In this document: in pieces, positions 49,650 through 59,717 of the stretch
How positions within the stretch are numbered: position 1 is the first letter of the stretch
Layout: the number at the start of each line of letters is the position of its first letter
NCBI GenBank assembly: GCA_035063785.1
Contig: JAPSFS010000003.1
Location: forward strand, 124,001-188,000
From: Comamonas_C sp026954015
GTDB taxonomy: Bacteria; Pseudomonadota; Gammaproteobacteria; Burkholderiales; Burkholderiaceae_C
Direction of reading: 5' to 3'
DNA: 64,000 bases
The notes under the pieces: generated by a model
Told to the model about the DNA's origin: nothing
The model's input: only the letters and a program-made list of their open reading frames with translations
Database searches by the model: none
Program-made: the position numbers and the translations under genes

Positions 49650-51308
49650 TCAGACGGGCAACGCGCGCTGCAGGATGGCGGCCGTGTCGATCTCGCGTGT
49701 GTCGATCGCGCCCGCCACGCGCGCGCCCATGCCTGCGTCGCCCAGCCGCGTCGCGATGAAGGCGTCGGCGACGCAGGCGGGCGTGTGCTGGCGCAGCAGG
49801 CAGCCCTGCGCGAGCAGCACGAGCTGCTGCACCAGCACACGGCCGAGCGCTTCGAGTTCGGCGGGCGCCGTGGTGACGAGCCGGGTGATGGATTGCAGCA
49901 GCGCCTTGAGCGCGGGCTCCGCCAGCGCCACGGGGGCGAGTTCGGCGAGCAACGCCTGCGCCGCCTCGGGCTCGCGCGCGAGTGCGCGCAGCACGTCCAG
50001 GCACATGACGTTGCCCGAGCCTTCCCAGATCGAGTTGACGGGCGCCTCCAGGAACAGCCGCCCGACGATGCCGTCGAGGATGTAGCCGTTGCCGCCCAGC
50101 ACCTCCATGGTCTCGCCGGTGAGCTCGACGGTGCGCTTGCACACCCAGAACTTGGCCGCGGGCGTCATCATGCGTTTCCAGGCGCGCTCGGCGGGCGTGT
50201 CGTCGCGCTCGTAGGCGCGCGCCAGGCGCATCAAGAGCACCAGCGCGGCTTCGCTCTCGAGCGCCATGTCGGTGAGCACCGCGCGCATCAGGGGCTGCTC
50301 GGCCAGCGCCTTGCCGAAGGCGTGGCGCTGGCGCGTGTAGGCAATCGCCTGCACCAGCGCCTGGCGAAAGATCGCGCTGCTGCCCACCACGCAGTTCAGG
50401 CGCGTGAAGGTCGCCATCTCGATGATGGTGCGTATGCCCCTGCCTTCCTCGCCCATCAGCACGCCCCAGGCGTCGCGAAATTCCACCTCGCTGCTGGAGT
50501 TGCTGCGGTTGCCCACCTTGTCCTTCAGGCGCTGGATCTCGACCGCGTTCTTCGTGCCGTCCGGGCGCCAGCGCGGCACGTAAAAGCACGCGAACGGCCC
50601 GCCCTCGCCCACGCGCGCGACGACCAGATGCGCGTCGCACATGGGCGCGGAAAAAAACCATTTGTGCCCGCGCAGCAGGTATTCCTGCCCACGCCCCTCG
50701 GGGCCGATGGCCGTGGCCACGGTGGTGTTGGCGCGCACGTCCGAGCCGCCCTGCTTTTCCGTCATGCCCATGCCGATCCAGATACTGTCCTTTTGTGCCA
50801 CGGGCAGGTCGCGCGGGTCGTAGGCGTTGCTGTAGAGCTTGGCGCCGAGCGCGGCCCAGAGCGCGTCCTCGCGCTGGATCAGCGGGATGCAGGCCTGCGT
50901 CATCGTCGCGGGGCAGAGCGTGCCCTGCTCGATCTGGCCGTGCAGGTAGAAACCCGCCGCCCACGCCGTCCAGCGGCCCGCCTTGCGCTCCTTGAACGGG
51001 AGCGAAATCAGCCCCTCGCCGCGGTACATCGCCATGAGCTGGTGCCAGCCGGGGTGAAACTCCACCTGGTCGATGCGCCGCCCGCGCGTGTCAAACGCAT
51101 GCAGCTCGGGCGTGTGGCGGTTGGCCAGCGCCGCGAGTTCGTAGGTGGAATGCTGCCCCAGCAGTTGCGCGTAGCCGCCCAGTTGCGGCAGCGCCCACGC
51201 CGCGCCGTCGCGCTCGATGGCCTCGCGCAGCGCCGGGTCGGTCGCGAGCAGGTCGTAGTCGCGCAGTTCGGGGACCTGGTTGAAGACGTCGTGGGTGGGC
51301 TGGTTCAT
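49650..51308 (-). CDS. Acyl-CoA dehydrogenase, AidB-like
   Basis: A 552-residue FAD flavoprotein of the acyl-CoA dehydrogenase superfamily, in the AidB branch: GMGMTEKQGGSDVRANTT near residue 180, HKWFFSAPMCDAHLVVARV, then GEEGRGIRTIIEMATFTRLNC, and WEGSGNVMCLDVLRAL near residue 430. AidB proteins bind DNA and are part of the alkylation response in E. coli; many homologues are catabolic dehydrogenases instead. The ATG at 51308 gives MNQPTHDVFNQVPEL, the AidB-type start. It shares an ATGA overlap with the symporter gene upstream, so the two form an operon. Confidence 0.9.
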   Translation of the reverse strand: MNQPTHDVFNQVPELRDYDLLATDPALREAIERDGAAWALPQLGGYAQLLGQHSTYELAALANRHTPELHAFDTRGRRIDQVEFHPGWHQLMAMYRGEGLISLPFKERKAGRWTAWAAGFYLHGQIEQGTLCPATMTQACIPLIQREDALWAALGAKLYSNAYDPRDLPVAQKDSIWIGMGMTEKQGGSDVRANTTVATAIGPEGRGQEYLLRGHKWFFSAPMCDAHLVVARVGEGGPFACFYVPRWRPDGTKNAVEIQRLKDKVGNRSNSSSEVEFRDAWGVLMGEEGRGIRTIIEMATFTRLNCVVGSSAIFRQALVQAIAYTRQRHAFGKALAEQPLMRAVLTDMALESEAALVLLMRLARAYERDDTPAERAWKRMMTPAAKFWVCKRTVELTGETMEVLGGNGYILDGIVGRLFLEAPVNSIWEGSGNVMCLDVLRALAREPEAAQALLAELAPVALAEPALKALLQSITRLVTTAPAELEALGRVLVQQLVLLAQGCLLRQHTPACVADAFIATRLGDAGMGARVAGAIDTREIDTAAILQRALPV

Positions 51309-52339
51309 GGTGTGCCTCCGGGGGCGCAATCGCGGCTGCCTGGGGATGCGCCGGGCGCCGCAACCGCCGTCGCACCGACCGCGCGCCGCTGGAAACGCCG
51401 CGCCAGCGCCGCGCAGGTCATCAACTGCACCTGGTGGTAGATCATCAACGGGAGCAGCAAGGCCCCCATGCTGCCACCAGTGAAGAGCACCTGCGCAATA
51501 GGCACACCGGTAGCCAGACTTTTCTGTGAGCCGCCGAACAGCGCGGTGATGCGGTCTTCGATGGCAAAACCCAGCCGCCCCGTCGCCCAGTGGCAGGCCG
51601 CGAGCGCGATGGCCAGCACCACCACGCACACCAGCACCAGCAGGAGCAGGCGTTGCGCGGGCAATTGCTGCCAGATGCCATCAACCACCGCCTTGCTGAA
51701 CGCGGTGTAGATCACGAGGTAGATCGACGACTGGTCCACGTGCTTGAGCACCGCGCGGTGCGCGTCCACCCACGCGCCGATGCAGCGGCGCGCGAGCTGC
51801 CCCGCGACGAAGGGCAGCAGGAGCTGCACCACCACGCGCGCCAGCGCCTGCCCGAAATCGATGCCCTGCACCGCCGCGCCGAGCAGCAGCAGCACCAGCG
51901 CGGGCGTGAGGAACACACCGAGCAGGCTGGAGACCGCCGCGCCGCAGACCGCGGCCGAGACGTTGCCGCGCGCCATCGAGGTGAGCGCGATCGCCGACTG
52001 CACGGTGGAAGGCAGCACGCAGAAGTACAGCACGCCGCGCGTGAGGTCCGCGCCGATCAGGGGCAGCAGCAGCGGCTGCGCCGCCCAGCCCAGCAGCGGA
52101 AAGCCGACGAAGGTGACGCCCAGCACGAAGCCGTGCAGCCGCCAGTGCGCCAGCCCCTGCAGCACCGCGGCGAACGACAGCTTGGCGCCGTGCAGGAAGA
52201 ACAGCAGCGCGATCGTCGCGTTCGTCACCCAGCCCGCCCACCGCGCCGCCTCGCCGCGCACAGGCAGCACGCTGGCCAGCAGCACCAGCGCCGCGAGCGT
52301 GAGCACGAAAGAATCCGGAAGCCAGGAGGGGCGGCGCAT
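51305..52339 (-). CDS. Bile acid:sodium symporter family protein (SBF-like, YfeH type)
   Basis: A 344-residue inner-membrane protein with about ten helices. Family features: NATIALLFFLHGAKLSFAAVLQG near residue 40, FCVLPSTVQSAIALTSMARGN near residue 105 (the unwound helix region with polar residues that bind sodium), and GGSQKSLATGVPIAQVLF near residue 290. YfeH-type members are uncharacterised but probably import an organic acid with sodium. It is co-translated with the AidB-like gene and divergent from the M20 peptidase gene. Confidence 0.85.
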   Translation of the reverse strand: MRRPSWLPDSFVLTLAALVLLASVLPVRGEAARWAGWVTNATIALLFFLHGAKLSFAAVLQGLAHWRLHGFVLGVTFVGFPLLGWAAQPLLLPLIGADLTRGVLYFCVLPSTVQSAIALTSMARGNVSAAVCGAAVSSLLGVFLTPALVLLLLGAAVQGIDFGQALARVVVQLLLPFVAGQLARRCIGAWVDAHRAVLKHVDQSSIYLVIYTAFSKAVVDGIWQQLPAQRLLLLVLVCVVVLAIALAACHWATGRLGFAIEDRITALFGGSQKSLATGVPIAQVLFTGGSMGALLLPLMIYHQVQLMTCAALARRFQRRAVGATAVAAPGASPGSRDCAPGGTP

Positions 52340-52393
52340 GGGCGCGAGGTATAGCAGATGACATGCGTCGTATGCTGTCGCCGAGGAACCCAC

Positions 52394-53854
52394 ATGAGCA
52401 CTTCATCCGCCACCCCCGCCTTCGATGCCGCTGCTGCCGCCGCGCACCTCACCCGCGCGTGGGACGAGGACATCACGCAGCAGATCAGCGACTACATCGC
52501 CATCCCCGCGAAGTCGCCAGCCTTCGCCGCCGACTGGCGCGAACAGGGCCACATCGAGACCGTGGTGCGCCGCGCCGCCGCCTGGGCCGAAAGCCAGCAG
52601 GTGGCGGGCCTGAAGCTCGACGTCGTGCGCCTGCCCGGGCGCACGCCCGTCATCTTCTTCGAGGTGCCCGCCGCGCACAGCGCGAGCACCCAGACCGCGC
52701 TGATGTACGGCCACCTCGACAAGCAGCCCGAGTTCGAGGGCTGGAGGAGCGGGCTCGGCCCCTGGACGCCGGTGATCCAGGACGACAGGCTCTATGGGCG
52801 CGGCGGCGCCGACGACGGCTACGCGATCTACGCCAGCATCGCCGCCATCAAGGAGCTGCAGCGCCAGGATGCGGCGCACCCGCGCATCGTCGGCCTGTTC
52901 GAGACCTGCGAGGAAAGCGGCTCGACCGACCTGCTGCCTTATGTGGATGCCCTGAAGGCGCGCCTGGGCGACGTGGCGCTCGTGGTGTGCCTGGATTCGG
53001 GCGCGGGCAACTACGATCAGCTGTGGCTCACCACCAGCCTGCGCGGCATGGCCAGCGGCACGCTGAAGGTGGAGATCCTCACCGAAGGCGTGCACTCGGG
53101 CGATTCATCGGGCCTCGTGCCCTCGTCGTTTCGCATCGTGCGCCAGGTGCTCGACCGGCTGGAGGATTCGAGCACCGGGCGCCTGCTGCCCGCAAGCTTT
53201 CACTGCGAGGTGCCGCCCGAGCGCCTCGTGCAGGCACGCGCCACGGCGGACATCCTGGGCCAGTCCGTCATCGGCAACTTCCCCTGGGTGCACTACGACT
53301 GCGCCAGCGGCCCGCAGGCGGCGCTCGCCACCACGAGCGACCCGGTGCAGGCGCTCCTGCGCCGCACCTGGGAGCCCACGCTCTCGATCACCGGCGCCGA
53401 GGGCCTGCCCGCGCTCAAGGACGCGGGCAACGTGCTGCGCCCCTACACCGCGTTCAAGCTCAGCCTGCGCGTGCCGCCGCTCGTCGATGCGGCCGCCTGC
53501 GTGGCCGAGATGAAGCGCATCCTCGAAGACAACGCGCCCTACCAGGCGCGCGTGACCTTCCACGCCGACGGCGCGGCCAACGGCTGGAACGCGCCCACCG
53601 TCGCGCCCTGGCTCGCGGGCGCGCTCGACGCCGCGAGCCAGGCCCAGTTCGGCGCGCCCTGCGGCTACATCGGCCAGGGCGGCACGATTCCGCTGATGAA
53701 CATCCTGAGCCAGGGCTTCCCCAAGGCGCAGATGATGGTCTGCGGCGTGCTCGGGCCCAGGAGCAACGCACACGGCCCCAATGAATTCCTGCACCTGCCC
53801 TACGCCAAGCGCCTCACGGCGGCGGTGGCGCAGGTGCTCGCCGGCATGCCGTGA
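52394..53854 (+). CDS. M20 family metallopeptidase
   Basis: A 486-residue cytoplasmic di-zinc peptidase. Metal ligands and catalytic residues: YGHLDKQPEFEGW near residue 110 (H and D), GRGGADDGYAIYA near residue 140 (bridging D), ETCEESGSTDLLPY near residue 180 (catalytic E and ligand E), and GPRSNAHGPNEFLHL near the end (last ligand H). The inserted dimerisation domain lies between about 210 and 360. The layout resembles the carnosinase-like/CNDP2 group, which cleaves dipeptides. GAGGAA lies six bases before the ATG at 52394. It is convergent with hutI. Confidence 0.9.
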   Translation: MSTSSATPAFDAAAAAAHLTRAWDEDITQQISDYIAIPAKSPAFAADWREQGHIETVVRRAAAWAESQQVAGLKLDVVRLPGRTPVIFFEVPAAHSASTQTALMYGHLDKQPEFEGWRSGLGPWTPVIQDDRLYGRGGADDGYAIYASIAAIKELQRQDAAHPRIVGLFETCEESGSTDLLPYVDALKARLGDVALVVCLDSGAGNYDQLWLTTSLRGMASGTLKVEILTEGVHSGDSSGLVPSSFRIVRQVLDRLEDSSTGRLLPASFHCEVPPERLVQARATADILGQSVIGNFPWVHYDCASGPQAALATTSDPVQALLRRTWEPTLSITGAEGLPALKDAGNVLRPYTAFKLSLRVPPLVDAAACVAEMKRILEDNAPYQARVTFHADGAANGWNAPTVAPWLAGALDAASQAQFGAPCGYIGQGGTIPLMNILSQGFPKAQMMVCGVLGPRSNAHGPNEFLHLPYAKRLTAAVAQVLAGMP

Positions 53855-53879
53855 CCCGCGGCAAGGCGGACCGGCGCGG

Positions 53880-55091
53880 TCATGCGTTCGAAGACGCGCG
53901 CAGCTCGCCGCCCTGCACCACCGCGCGGCACGGGTTGTGGCCGAACCAGTAGGTCAGTTCGTTCGGATGGTCGAACTCCCACACCGCCAGGTCCGCGCGC
54001 AGGCCGGCCCGCAGCAGACCGCGGTCGCCGAGCCCGAGCGCGCGCGCCGCGTGGTGCGTGATGCCCGCCACCGCCTCCAGCGGCGTGAGCCGAAAGAAGG
54101 TGCACGCCATGTGCGCCGCGAGCTGCAGCGACAGGCCGGGCGCGGTGCCCGGGTTGTGGTCGCTCGCGACGGCGATGGGCACGCCGGCGTCGCGCAGCCG
54201 CGCCACGGGCGGCAGATGGGTCTCGCGCAGCATGTAGTAGGCGCACGGCAGCAGCACGGCCACGCTACCCGCCGCCTTCATCGCGGCGATGCCGTCGGCG
54301 CTCAGGTATTCGAGGTGATCGGCTGAGAGCGCGCCGAAGGACGCGGCCAGCGCTGCGCCGCCCTGGTCGCTCAGTTGCTCGGCGTGCAGCTTGACCGGCA
54401 GGCCCAGCGCCCGCGCCGCCTCGAACACGCGCGCCACCTGCGCCGTGGAGAAGGCGATGGATTCACAGAAGGCGTCGACCGCGTCAACCAGCCCTTCGGC
54501 ATGCAGCGTGGCCATCCACGCGCACACGGCGTCGATGTAGTCGTCGGGGCGGCCTTCGAATTCGGGCGGCAGCGCGTGCGCGCCCAGGTAGGTGGTGCGC
54601 ACCTGCAGCGGCAGCTCGCTTCCTAAGCGCCGCGCCACGCGCAGGCACTTGGCCTCGTCCTGCAAGGAAAGCCCGTAGCCGGACTTGATCTCCAGCGTGG
54701 TCACGCCGCCCGCCATGAGCGCCTGCGCGCGCCTGCGCGTGCCGTGCAGCAGCGCGTCGTCGCTCGCCGCGCGCGTGGCCGCGACGGTCGAACGGATGCC
54801 GCCGCCGGCACGCGCGATCTCCTCGTAGCTTGCGCCGCCCAGCCGCATCTCGGCCTCGCGTGCGCGGTTGCCTCCATAGACCAGGTGCGTGTGGCAGTCG
54901 ACGAGGCCGGGCGTGACCAGAGCGCCGCCGAGATTGACCTCTTCGTCGATCTGCGTCTGCGCGGGCAGCGCGGGCAGCGGCCCGACCCAGCGGATGAGCT
55001 CGCCCTCGGTGACGAGCGCGCCGTCGTCGATCAGGCCCCAGCCGCCATCGGCCAGGGTGGCAAGGCGCGCGTGGCGCCAGAGTTTGTGCAT
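53880..55091 (-). CDS. hutI: Imidazolonepropionase
   Basis: Third enzyme of histidine breakdown: hydrolyses 4-imidazolone-5-propionate to N-formimino-L-glutamate. The 403-residue amidohydrolase has metal ligands in VDCHTHLVYGGNR near residue 70, the histidine in KLHAEQLSDQGG near residue 240, and ASDHNPGTAPGLS near residue 315. It lies 22 bases after the hutD-hutH fusion gene on the same strand and is the last gene of the hut operon. Confidence 0.95.
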   Translation of the reverse strand: MHKLWRHARLATLADGGWGLIDDGALVTEGELIRWVGPLPALPAQTQIDEEVNLGGALVTPGLVDCHTHLVYGGNRAREAEMRLGGASYEEIARAGGGIRSTVAATRAASDDALLHGTRRRAQALMAGGVTTLEIKSGYGLSLQDEAKCLRVARRLGSELPLQVRTTYLGAHALPPEFEGRPDDYIDAVCAWMATLHAEGLVDAVDAFCESIAFSTAQVARVFEAARALGLPVKLHAEQLSDQGGAALAASFGALSADHLEYLSADGIAAMKAAGSVAVLLPCAYYMLRETHLPPVARLRDAGVPIAVASDHNPGTAPGLSLQLAAHMACTFFRLTPLEAVAGITHHAARALGLGDRGLLRAGLRADLAVWEFDHPNELTYWFGHNPCRAVVQGGELRASSNA

Positions 55092-55113
55092 GAAAGCTCC
55101 TTCGCGGTCGCGC

Positions 55114-57270
55114 TCAATCCGTCCACAGCCGAGCCAACGGCGCGCGCAGGCCCGATGCGGCGGCGCCGCCCAACACCCGCGTGCGCGCCGCCTCGATGTC
55201 GGGCGCGAACAACCGATCCTGCGCGTAGAACGGTACCGCGCGGCGCAGCGTGGCGTGCGCTGTCTGCAGTGGGACGGAAGTCTGCAGCGGCCGATGGAAG
55301 TCCACGCCCTGCGCCGCCGCCAGCCATTCGATGCCGAGGATGGTGGCGGTGTTCTGCGCCATCTCCGCCAGGCGCCTGGCGGCGAACGTCGCCATGCTCA
55401 CGTGGTCTTCCTGGTTGGCGCTCGTGGGCAGGCTGTCCACGCTGGCCGGATGCGCAAGCGACTTGTTCTCGGACGCGAGCGCCGCCGCCGTCACGTGAGC
55501 GATCATGAAGCCGCTGTTGAGCCCCGGATTCTGGACGAGGAAGGGCGGCAGGCCCGAGAGCGTGCTGTCGATCAGCAGCGCGATGCGGCGCTCGGAGATA
55601 GCGCCGATCTCGCTGATCGCCAGTGCCAGCGTGTCGGCCGCGAACGCCACCGGCTCGGCGTGGAAATTGCCGCCCGAAAGCACCTCACCGGTGTCGGCGA
55701 AGACCAGCGGATTGTCGGTGACGGCATTGGCTTCGATGAGCAGCGTGCGCGCGGCCTGCATGATCAGGTCGCGGCACGCGCCCATCACCTGCGGCTGGCA
55801 GCGCAGGCTGTAGGGGTCTTGCACGCGCTCGTCGTTGACGAGGTGGGAGCGGCGGATCCTGCTACCCTGCAGCAGGGCGCGCGTGACCTCGGCCAGCGCG
55901 ATCTGCCCCGGCTGGCCGCGCAGCGCATGGATGCGCGGATCAAACGGCGCGTCGCTGCCCTTCGCGGCGTCGACGCACAGCGCACCGATCACCGTCCCCG
56001 CCTCCAGCAGGCGTTCGGCGAGGAACAGGCCGTGCAGCGCCAGCGCCGTGGATACCTGCGTGCCGTTGATCAGCGCCAGCCCCTCTTTGGCCGCGAGCGC
56101 GAGGGGTGCAATGCCCGCTTCGGCCAGGGCCTGCGCTGCGGGCAGGATGCGCCCGGCCACACGTACCTGACCCTCGCCGATGAGCGCGAGCGTCATGTGC
56201 GACAGCGGCGCCAGGTCGCCCGAGGCACCCACTGAACCTTTGGACGGAATCAAGGGCAGCACGCCCGCATCCAGCATGGCAAGCAGGGTATCGACGACCT
56301 CGGGGCGCACGCCGGAGAGACCGCGCGCCAGGCTCGCCGCCTTCATCAGCAGGACGAGGCGCACGACCGCATCGGGCAGCGGCGCGCCCGTGCCCACGGA
56401 ATGCGAGAGGATGAGGTTGTGCTGCAGCTGAGCGAGTTGGGCGTTGGCGATATGCGTTTTCGCGAGTTTGCCGAAGCCGGTGTTGATGCCGTAGGCGGGA
56501 TCACCCCTGGCAACGATGGCACGCACCGCCGCCGCACCCGCCTCCATGGCTGCGCGGCTTTGCGGTGCCAGGCGCACGGCCTGGGGCATCTGCCAGAGCG
56601 AGCGCAACTGGGTCAGACTCAATCGTCCCGGCTCGATCTCCAGCGCGCAGGCGTTCGTGGCGGCGTCGTCGGATGCCGGCGGCAGCGGCGCGAGCACCAC
56701 CCAGGCCAGCGCCGGCGTCTCGCCGCCCTCGCCGGGCAGGTGTTCGATCACCGCGTCCCCGTCGCTTTCATGCGGGTCCACCCACCACAGGCCCTGGCCC
56801 GCCGTCAACACCTCGCCCGCGCAGCGCCAGCGCCCGGCCAGCACCATGCACAGGCCCGCCGGGGCGCTGCCCAGCTGCTGCGCGCCATGCACGGCCCGCA
56901 TCTGTCCCTGCCACTGGCCTCGGCGCAGCATGAGGTTGAAGTCCGTCGAAATGCGGCCCGCCAGCGTGGCGTCGATCGCGGCCTCGCCCGCAAAGGCGAA
57001 GACCTTCCAGCGTTCCTGCAGCGCATGGTCGATGCCGTCGCCCGCACCGCGCAGGTGGGCGCCGTCGCCGTCCAGCAGCATGATCTGGCGGTCCACGCCG
57101 GGCAGCAGGGAAAACGGCCCGGGAGCGGCGAGCGTCGCCACGCTCACACGCCACTCGAAATCATCCAGCGTGCTGCCCTCGGGCCAGCGCACGATCTCGC
57201 GCGTGCTGCCGCCGCCGTTCTTCCACGGCATGGCAGCCAGCGTGTTCAGATCGAAGGTCCGCACGGGCAT
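55114..57270 (-). CDS. hutH: HutD-HutH fusion: HutD-family cupin fused to histidine ammonia-lyase
   Basis: One uninterrupted 718-codon frame. Residues 1-200 are a HutD-family cupin (TFDLNTLAAMPWKNGGGSTR, FEWRVSVATLAAPGPFS); residues 208-718 are a complete histidine ammonia-lyase, which turns histidine into urocanate and ammonia. The MIO cofactor triad Ala-Ser-Gly is at 349-351 (GSVGASGDLAPLSH), exactly where 207 extra residues would shift it, and QNPGLNSGFMIAHVTAAAL is present near residue 600. HutD is a small putative regulator of histidine use. No ATG lies at the join; a GTG could start HutH alone, so separate translation cannot be excluded. Confidence 0.93.
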   Translation of the reverse strand: MPVRTFDLNTLAAMPWKNGGGSTREIVRWPEGSTLDDFEWRVSVATLAAPGPFSLLPGVDRQIMLLDGDGAHLRGAGDGIDHALQERWKVFAFAGEAAIDATLAGRISTDFNLMLRRGQWQGQMRAVHGAQQLGSAPAGLCMVLAGRWRCAGEVLTAGQGLWWVDPHESDGDAVIEHLPGEGGETPALAWVVLAPLPPASDDAATNACALEIEPGRLSLTQLRSLWQMPQAVRLAPQSRAAMEAGAAAVRAIVARGDPAYGINTGFGKLAKTHIANAQLAQLQHNLILSHSVGTGAPLPDAVVRLVLLMKAASLARGLSGVRPEVVDTLLAMLDAGVLPLIPSKGSVGASGDLAPLSHMTLALIGEGQVRVAGRILPAAQALAEAGIAPLALAAKEGLALINGTQVSTALALHGLFLAERLLEAGTVIGALCVDAAKGSDAPFDPRIHALRGQPGQIALAEVTRALLQGSRIRRSHLVNDERVQDPYSLRCQPQVMGACRDLIMQAARTLLIEANAVTDNPLVFADTGEVLSGGNFHAEPVAFAADTLALAISEIGAISERRIALLIDSTLSGLPPFLVQNPGLNSGFMIAHVTAAALASENKSLAHPASVDSLPTSANQEDHVSMATFAARRLAEMAQNTATILGIEWLAAAQGVDFHRPLQTSVPLQTAHATLRRAVPFYAQDRLFAPDIEAARTRVLGGAAASGLRAPLARLWTD

Positions 57271-57285
57271 GCGCGCTGCGATACA

Positions 57286-58983
57286 TCAGGCGATCATGGG
57301 CAGCTTCAGGCCGAAGCGCCTGGCCGTCTCGATGGCCTTTTCGTAACCCGCGTCGGCATGGCGCATCACGCCCGATCCGCAGTCGTTGACCAGCACGCGC
57401 GCCAGGCGCTCGGCGGCGGCATCGGTGCCGTCAGCGACGATCACCATGCCCGCGTGCTGCGAATAGCCCATGCCCACGCCGCCGCCGTGGTGCAGGCTCA
57501 CCCAGGTGGCGCCGCCCGCGGTGTTCAGCAGGGCGTTGAGCAGCGGCCAGTCGCTTACAGCGTCGGTGCCGTCCTTCATGGCCTCCGTCTCGCGGTTGGG
57601 ACTGGCGACGCTGCCGGTATCGAGATGGTCGCGCCCGATCACGATGGGCGCCTTGAGCTCGCCGCTCTTGACCATCTCGTTGAACGCCAGGCCCGCCACG
57701 TGCCGCTCACCCAGGCCCAGCCAGCAGATGCGCGAGGGCAGGCCCTGAAAGGCGATGCGTTCGCGCGCCATGTCCAGCCAGCGGTGCGTGTGCTTGTTCT
57801 CCGGGAAGAGCTCCTTGATCTTGGCGTCGGTCTTGTAGATGTCCTCGGGGTCGCCCGAGAGCGCTACCCAGCGAAACGGCCCCTTGCCCTCGCAGAACAT
57901 CGGGCGGATGTAGGCCGGTACGAAACCGGGGAAGTCGAAGGCGTTCTTCACGCCCTCATCGAAAGCCGCCTGGCGGATGTTGTTGCCGTAGTCGAAGGTC
58001 GGCACGCCCATGGCCTGAAAGTCCAGCATGGCCTGCACGTGCACGGCGCAGCTCTGGCCCGCGGCCTTTTTCAGCGCCGCATGCTGCGCCGGATCGGCGG
58101 CGGCGGCGCGCCATTGTTCCAGCGTCCAGCCCTTGGGCAGGTAGCCGTTGATGAGGTCGTGCGCGCTGGTCTGGTCGGTCACCATGTCGGGGCGGATGCC
58201 GCCCGCTTTGGCGCGCCTGACCAGTTCGGGCAGGATGTCGCTGGCGTTGCCCAGCAGGGCGATGGAAACGGCTTCCTTTTTGGCCGTGTGCTGGGCGATG
58301 AGCGCCAGTGCCTCGTCGATGTCCCCGGCCTGCTTGTCCACGTAGCGGGTGCGCAGGCGAAAGTCGATGCTGGACTGCTGGCATTCGATGTTCAGCGAAC
58401 AGGCCCCGGCCAGCGTTGCCGCCAGCGGCTGCGCGCCGCCCATGCCGCCCAGCCCGGCGGTGAGCACCCAGCGCCCGGCCAGATCGCCGTTGTAGTGCTG
58501 GCGACCCGCTTCGACGAAGGTCTCGTAGGTGCCCTGGATGATGCCCTGGCTGCCGATGTAGATCCAGCTGCCCGCCGTCATCTGGCCGAACATGAACAGG
58601 CCCTTGCGATCGAGCTCGTTGAAGTGCTCCCAGTCGGCCCACCTGGGCACGAGGTTGGAGTTGGCGATGAGCACGCGCGGCGCGTTCTCGTGCGTTTTGA
58701 ACACGCCCACGGGCTTGCCCGATTGCACCAGCAGGGATTCGTCGGGCTCCAGCTTGCGCAGCGATTCGAGGATCTGGTCGAAGCACGCCCAGTCGCGCGC
58801 CGCGCGGCCGATGCCGCCGTAGACGACGAGGTCCTGCGGGCGCTCGGCCACCTCGGCGTCCAGGTTGTTCTGGATCATGCGGTAGGGCGCCTCGATCAGC
58901 CAGTTCTTGCAGGCAAGCTGGCTGCCGCGCGGGGCGCGAATGTGGCGGGAAGGATCGTGACGGGGGTCGGTGGTGGTGGTCAT
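57286..58983 (-). CDS. hutU: Urocanate hydratase
   Basis: Second step of histidine breakdown: adds water to urocanate using tightly bound NAD+ as electrophile. The 565-residue product has the NAD-binding GGMGGAQPLAATLAGA near residue 180, TSAHDLINGYLPKGW, and the conserved cysteine region LPSRICWLGLGERH near residue 415. The length fits the family (555-570). The ATG at 58983 gives MTTTTDPRHDPSRHIRAPRG. It lies 15 bases before the hutDH gene and 29 bases after the transporter genes. Confidence 0.97.
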   Translation of the reverse strand: MTTTTDPRHDPSRHIRAPRGSQLACKNWLIEAPYRMIQNNLDAEVAERPQDLVVYGGIGRAARDWACFDQILESLRKLEPDESLLVQSGKPVGVFKTHENAPRVLIANSNLVPRWADWEHFNELDRKGLFMFGQMTAGSWIYIGSQGIIQGTYETFVEAGRQHYNGDLAGRWVLTAGLGGMGGAQPLAATLAGACSLNIECQQSSIDFRLRTRYVDKQAGDIDEALALIAQHTAKKEAVSIALLGNASDILPELVRRAKAGGIRPDMVTDQTSAHDLINGYLPKGWTLEQWRAAAADPAQHAALKKAAGQSCAVHVQAMLDFQAMGVPTFDYGNNIRQAAFDEGVKNAFDFPGFVPAYIRPMFCEGKGPFRWVALSGDPEDIYKTDAKIKELFPENKHTHRWLDMARERIAFQGLPSRICWLGLGERHVAGLAFNEMVKSGELKAPIVIGRDHLDTGSVASPNRETEAMKDGTDAVSDWPLLNALLNTAGGATWVSLHHGGGVGMGYSQHAGMVIVADGTDAAAERLARVLVNDCGSGVMRHADAGYEKAIETARRFGLKLPMIA

Positions 58984-59012
58984 CGGTGTCTCCAGAAGGG
59001 GAAACAAAATGC

Positions 59013-59709
<697 letters not shown>

Positions 59710-59717
<8 letters not shown>

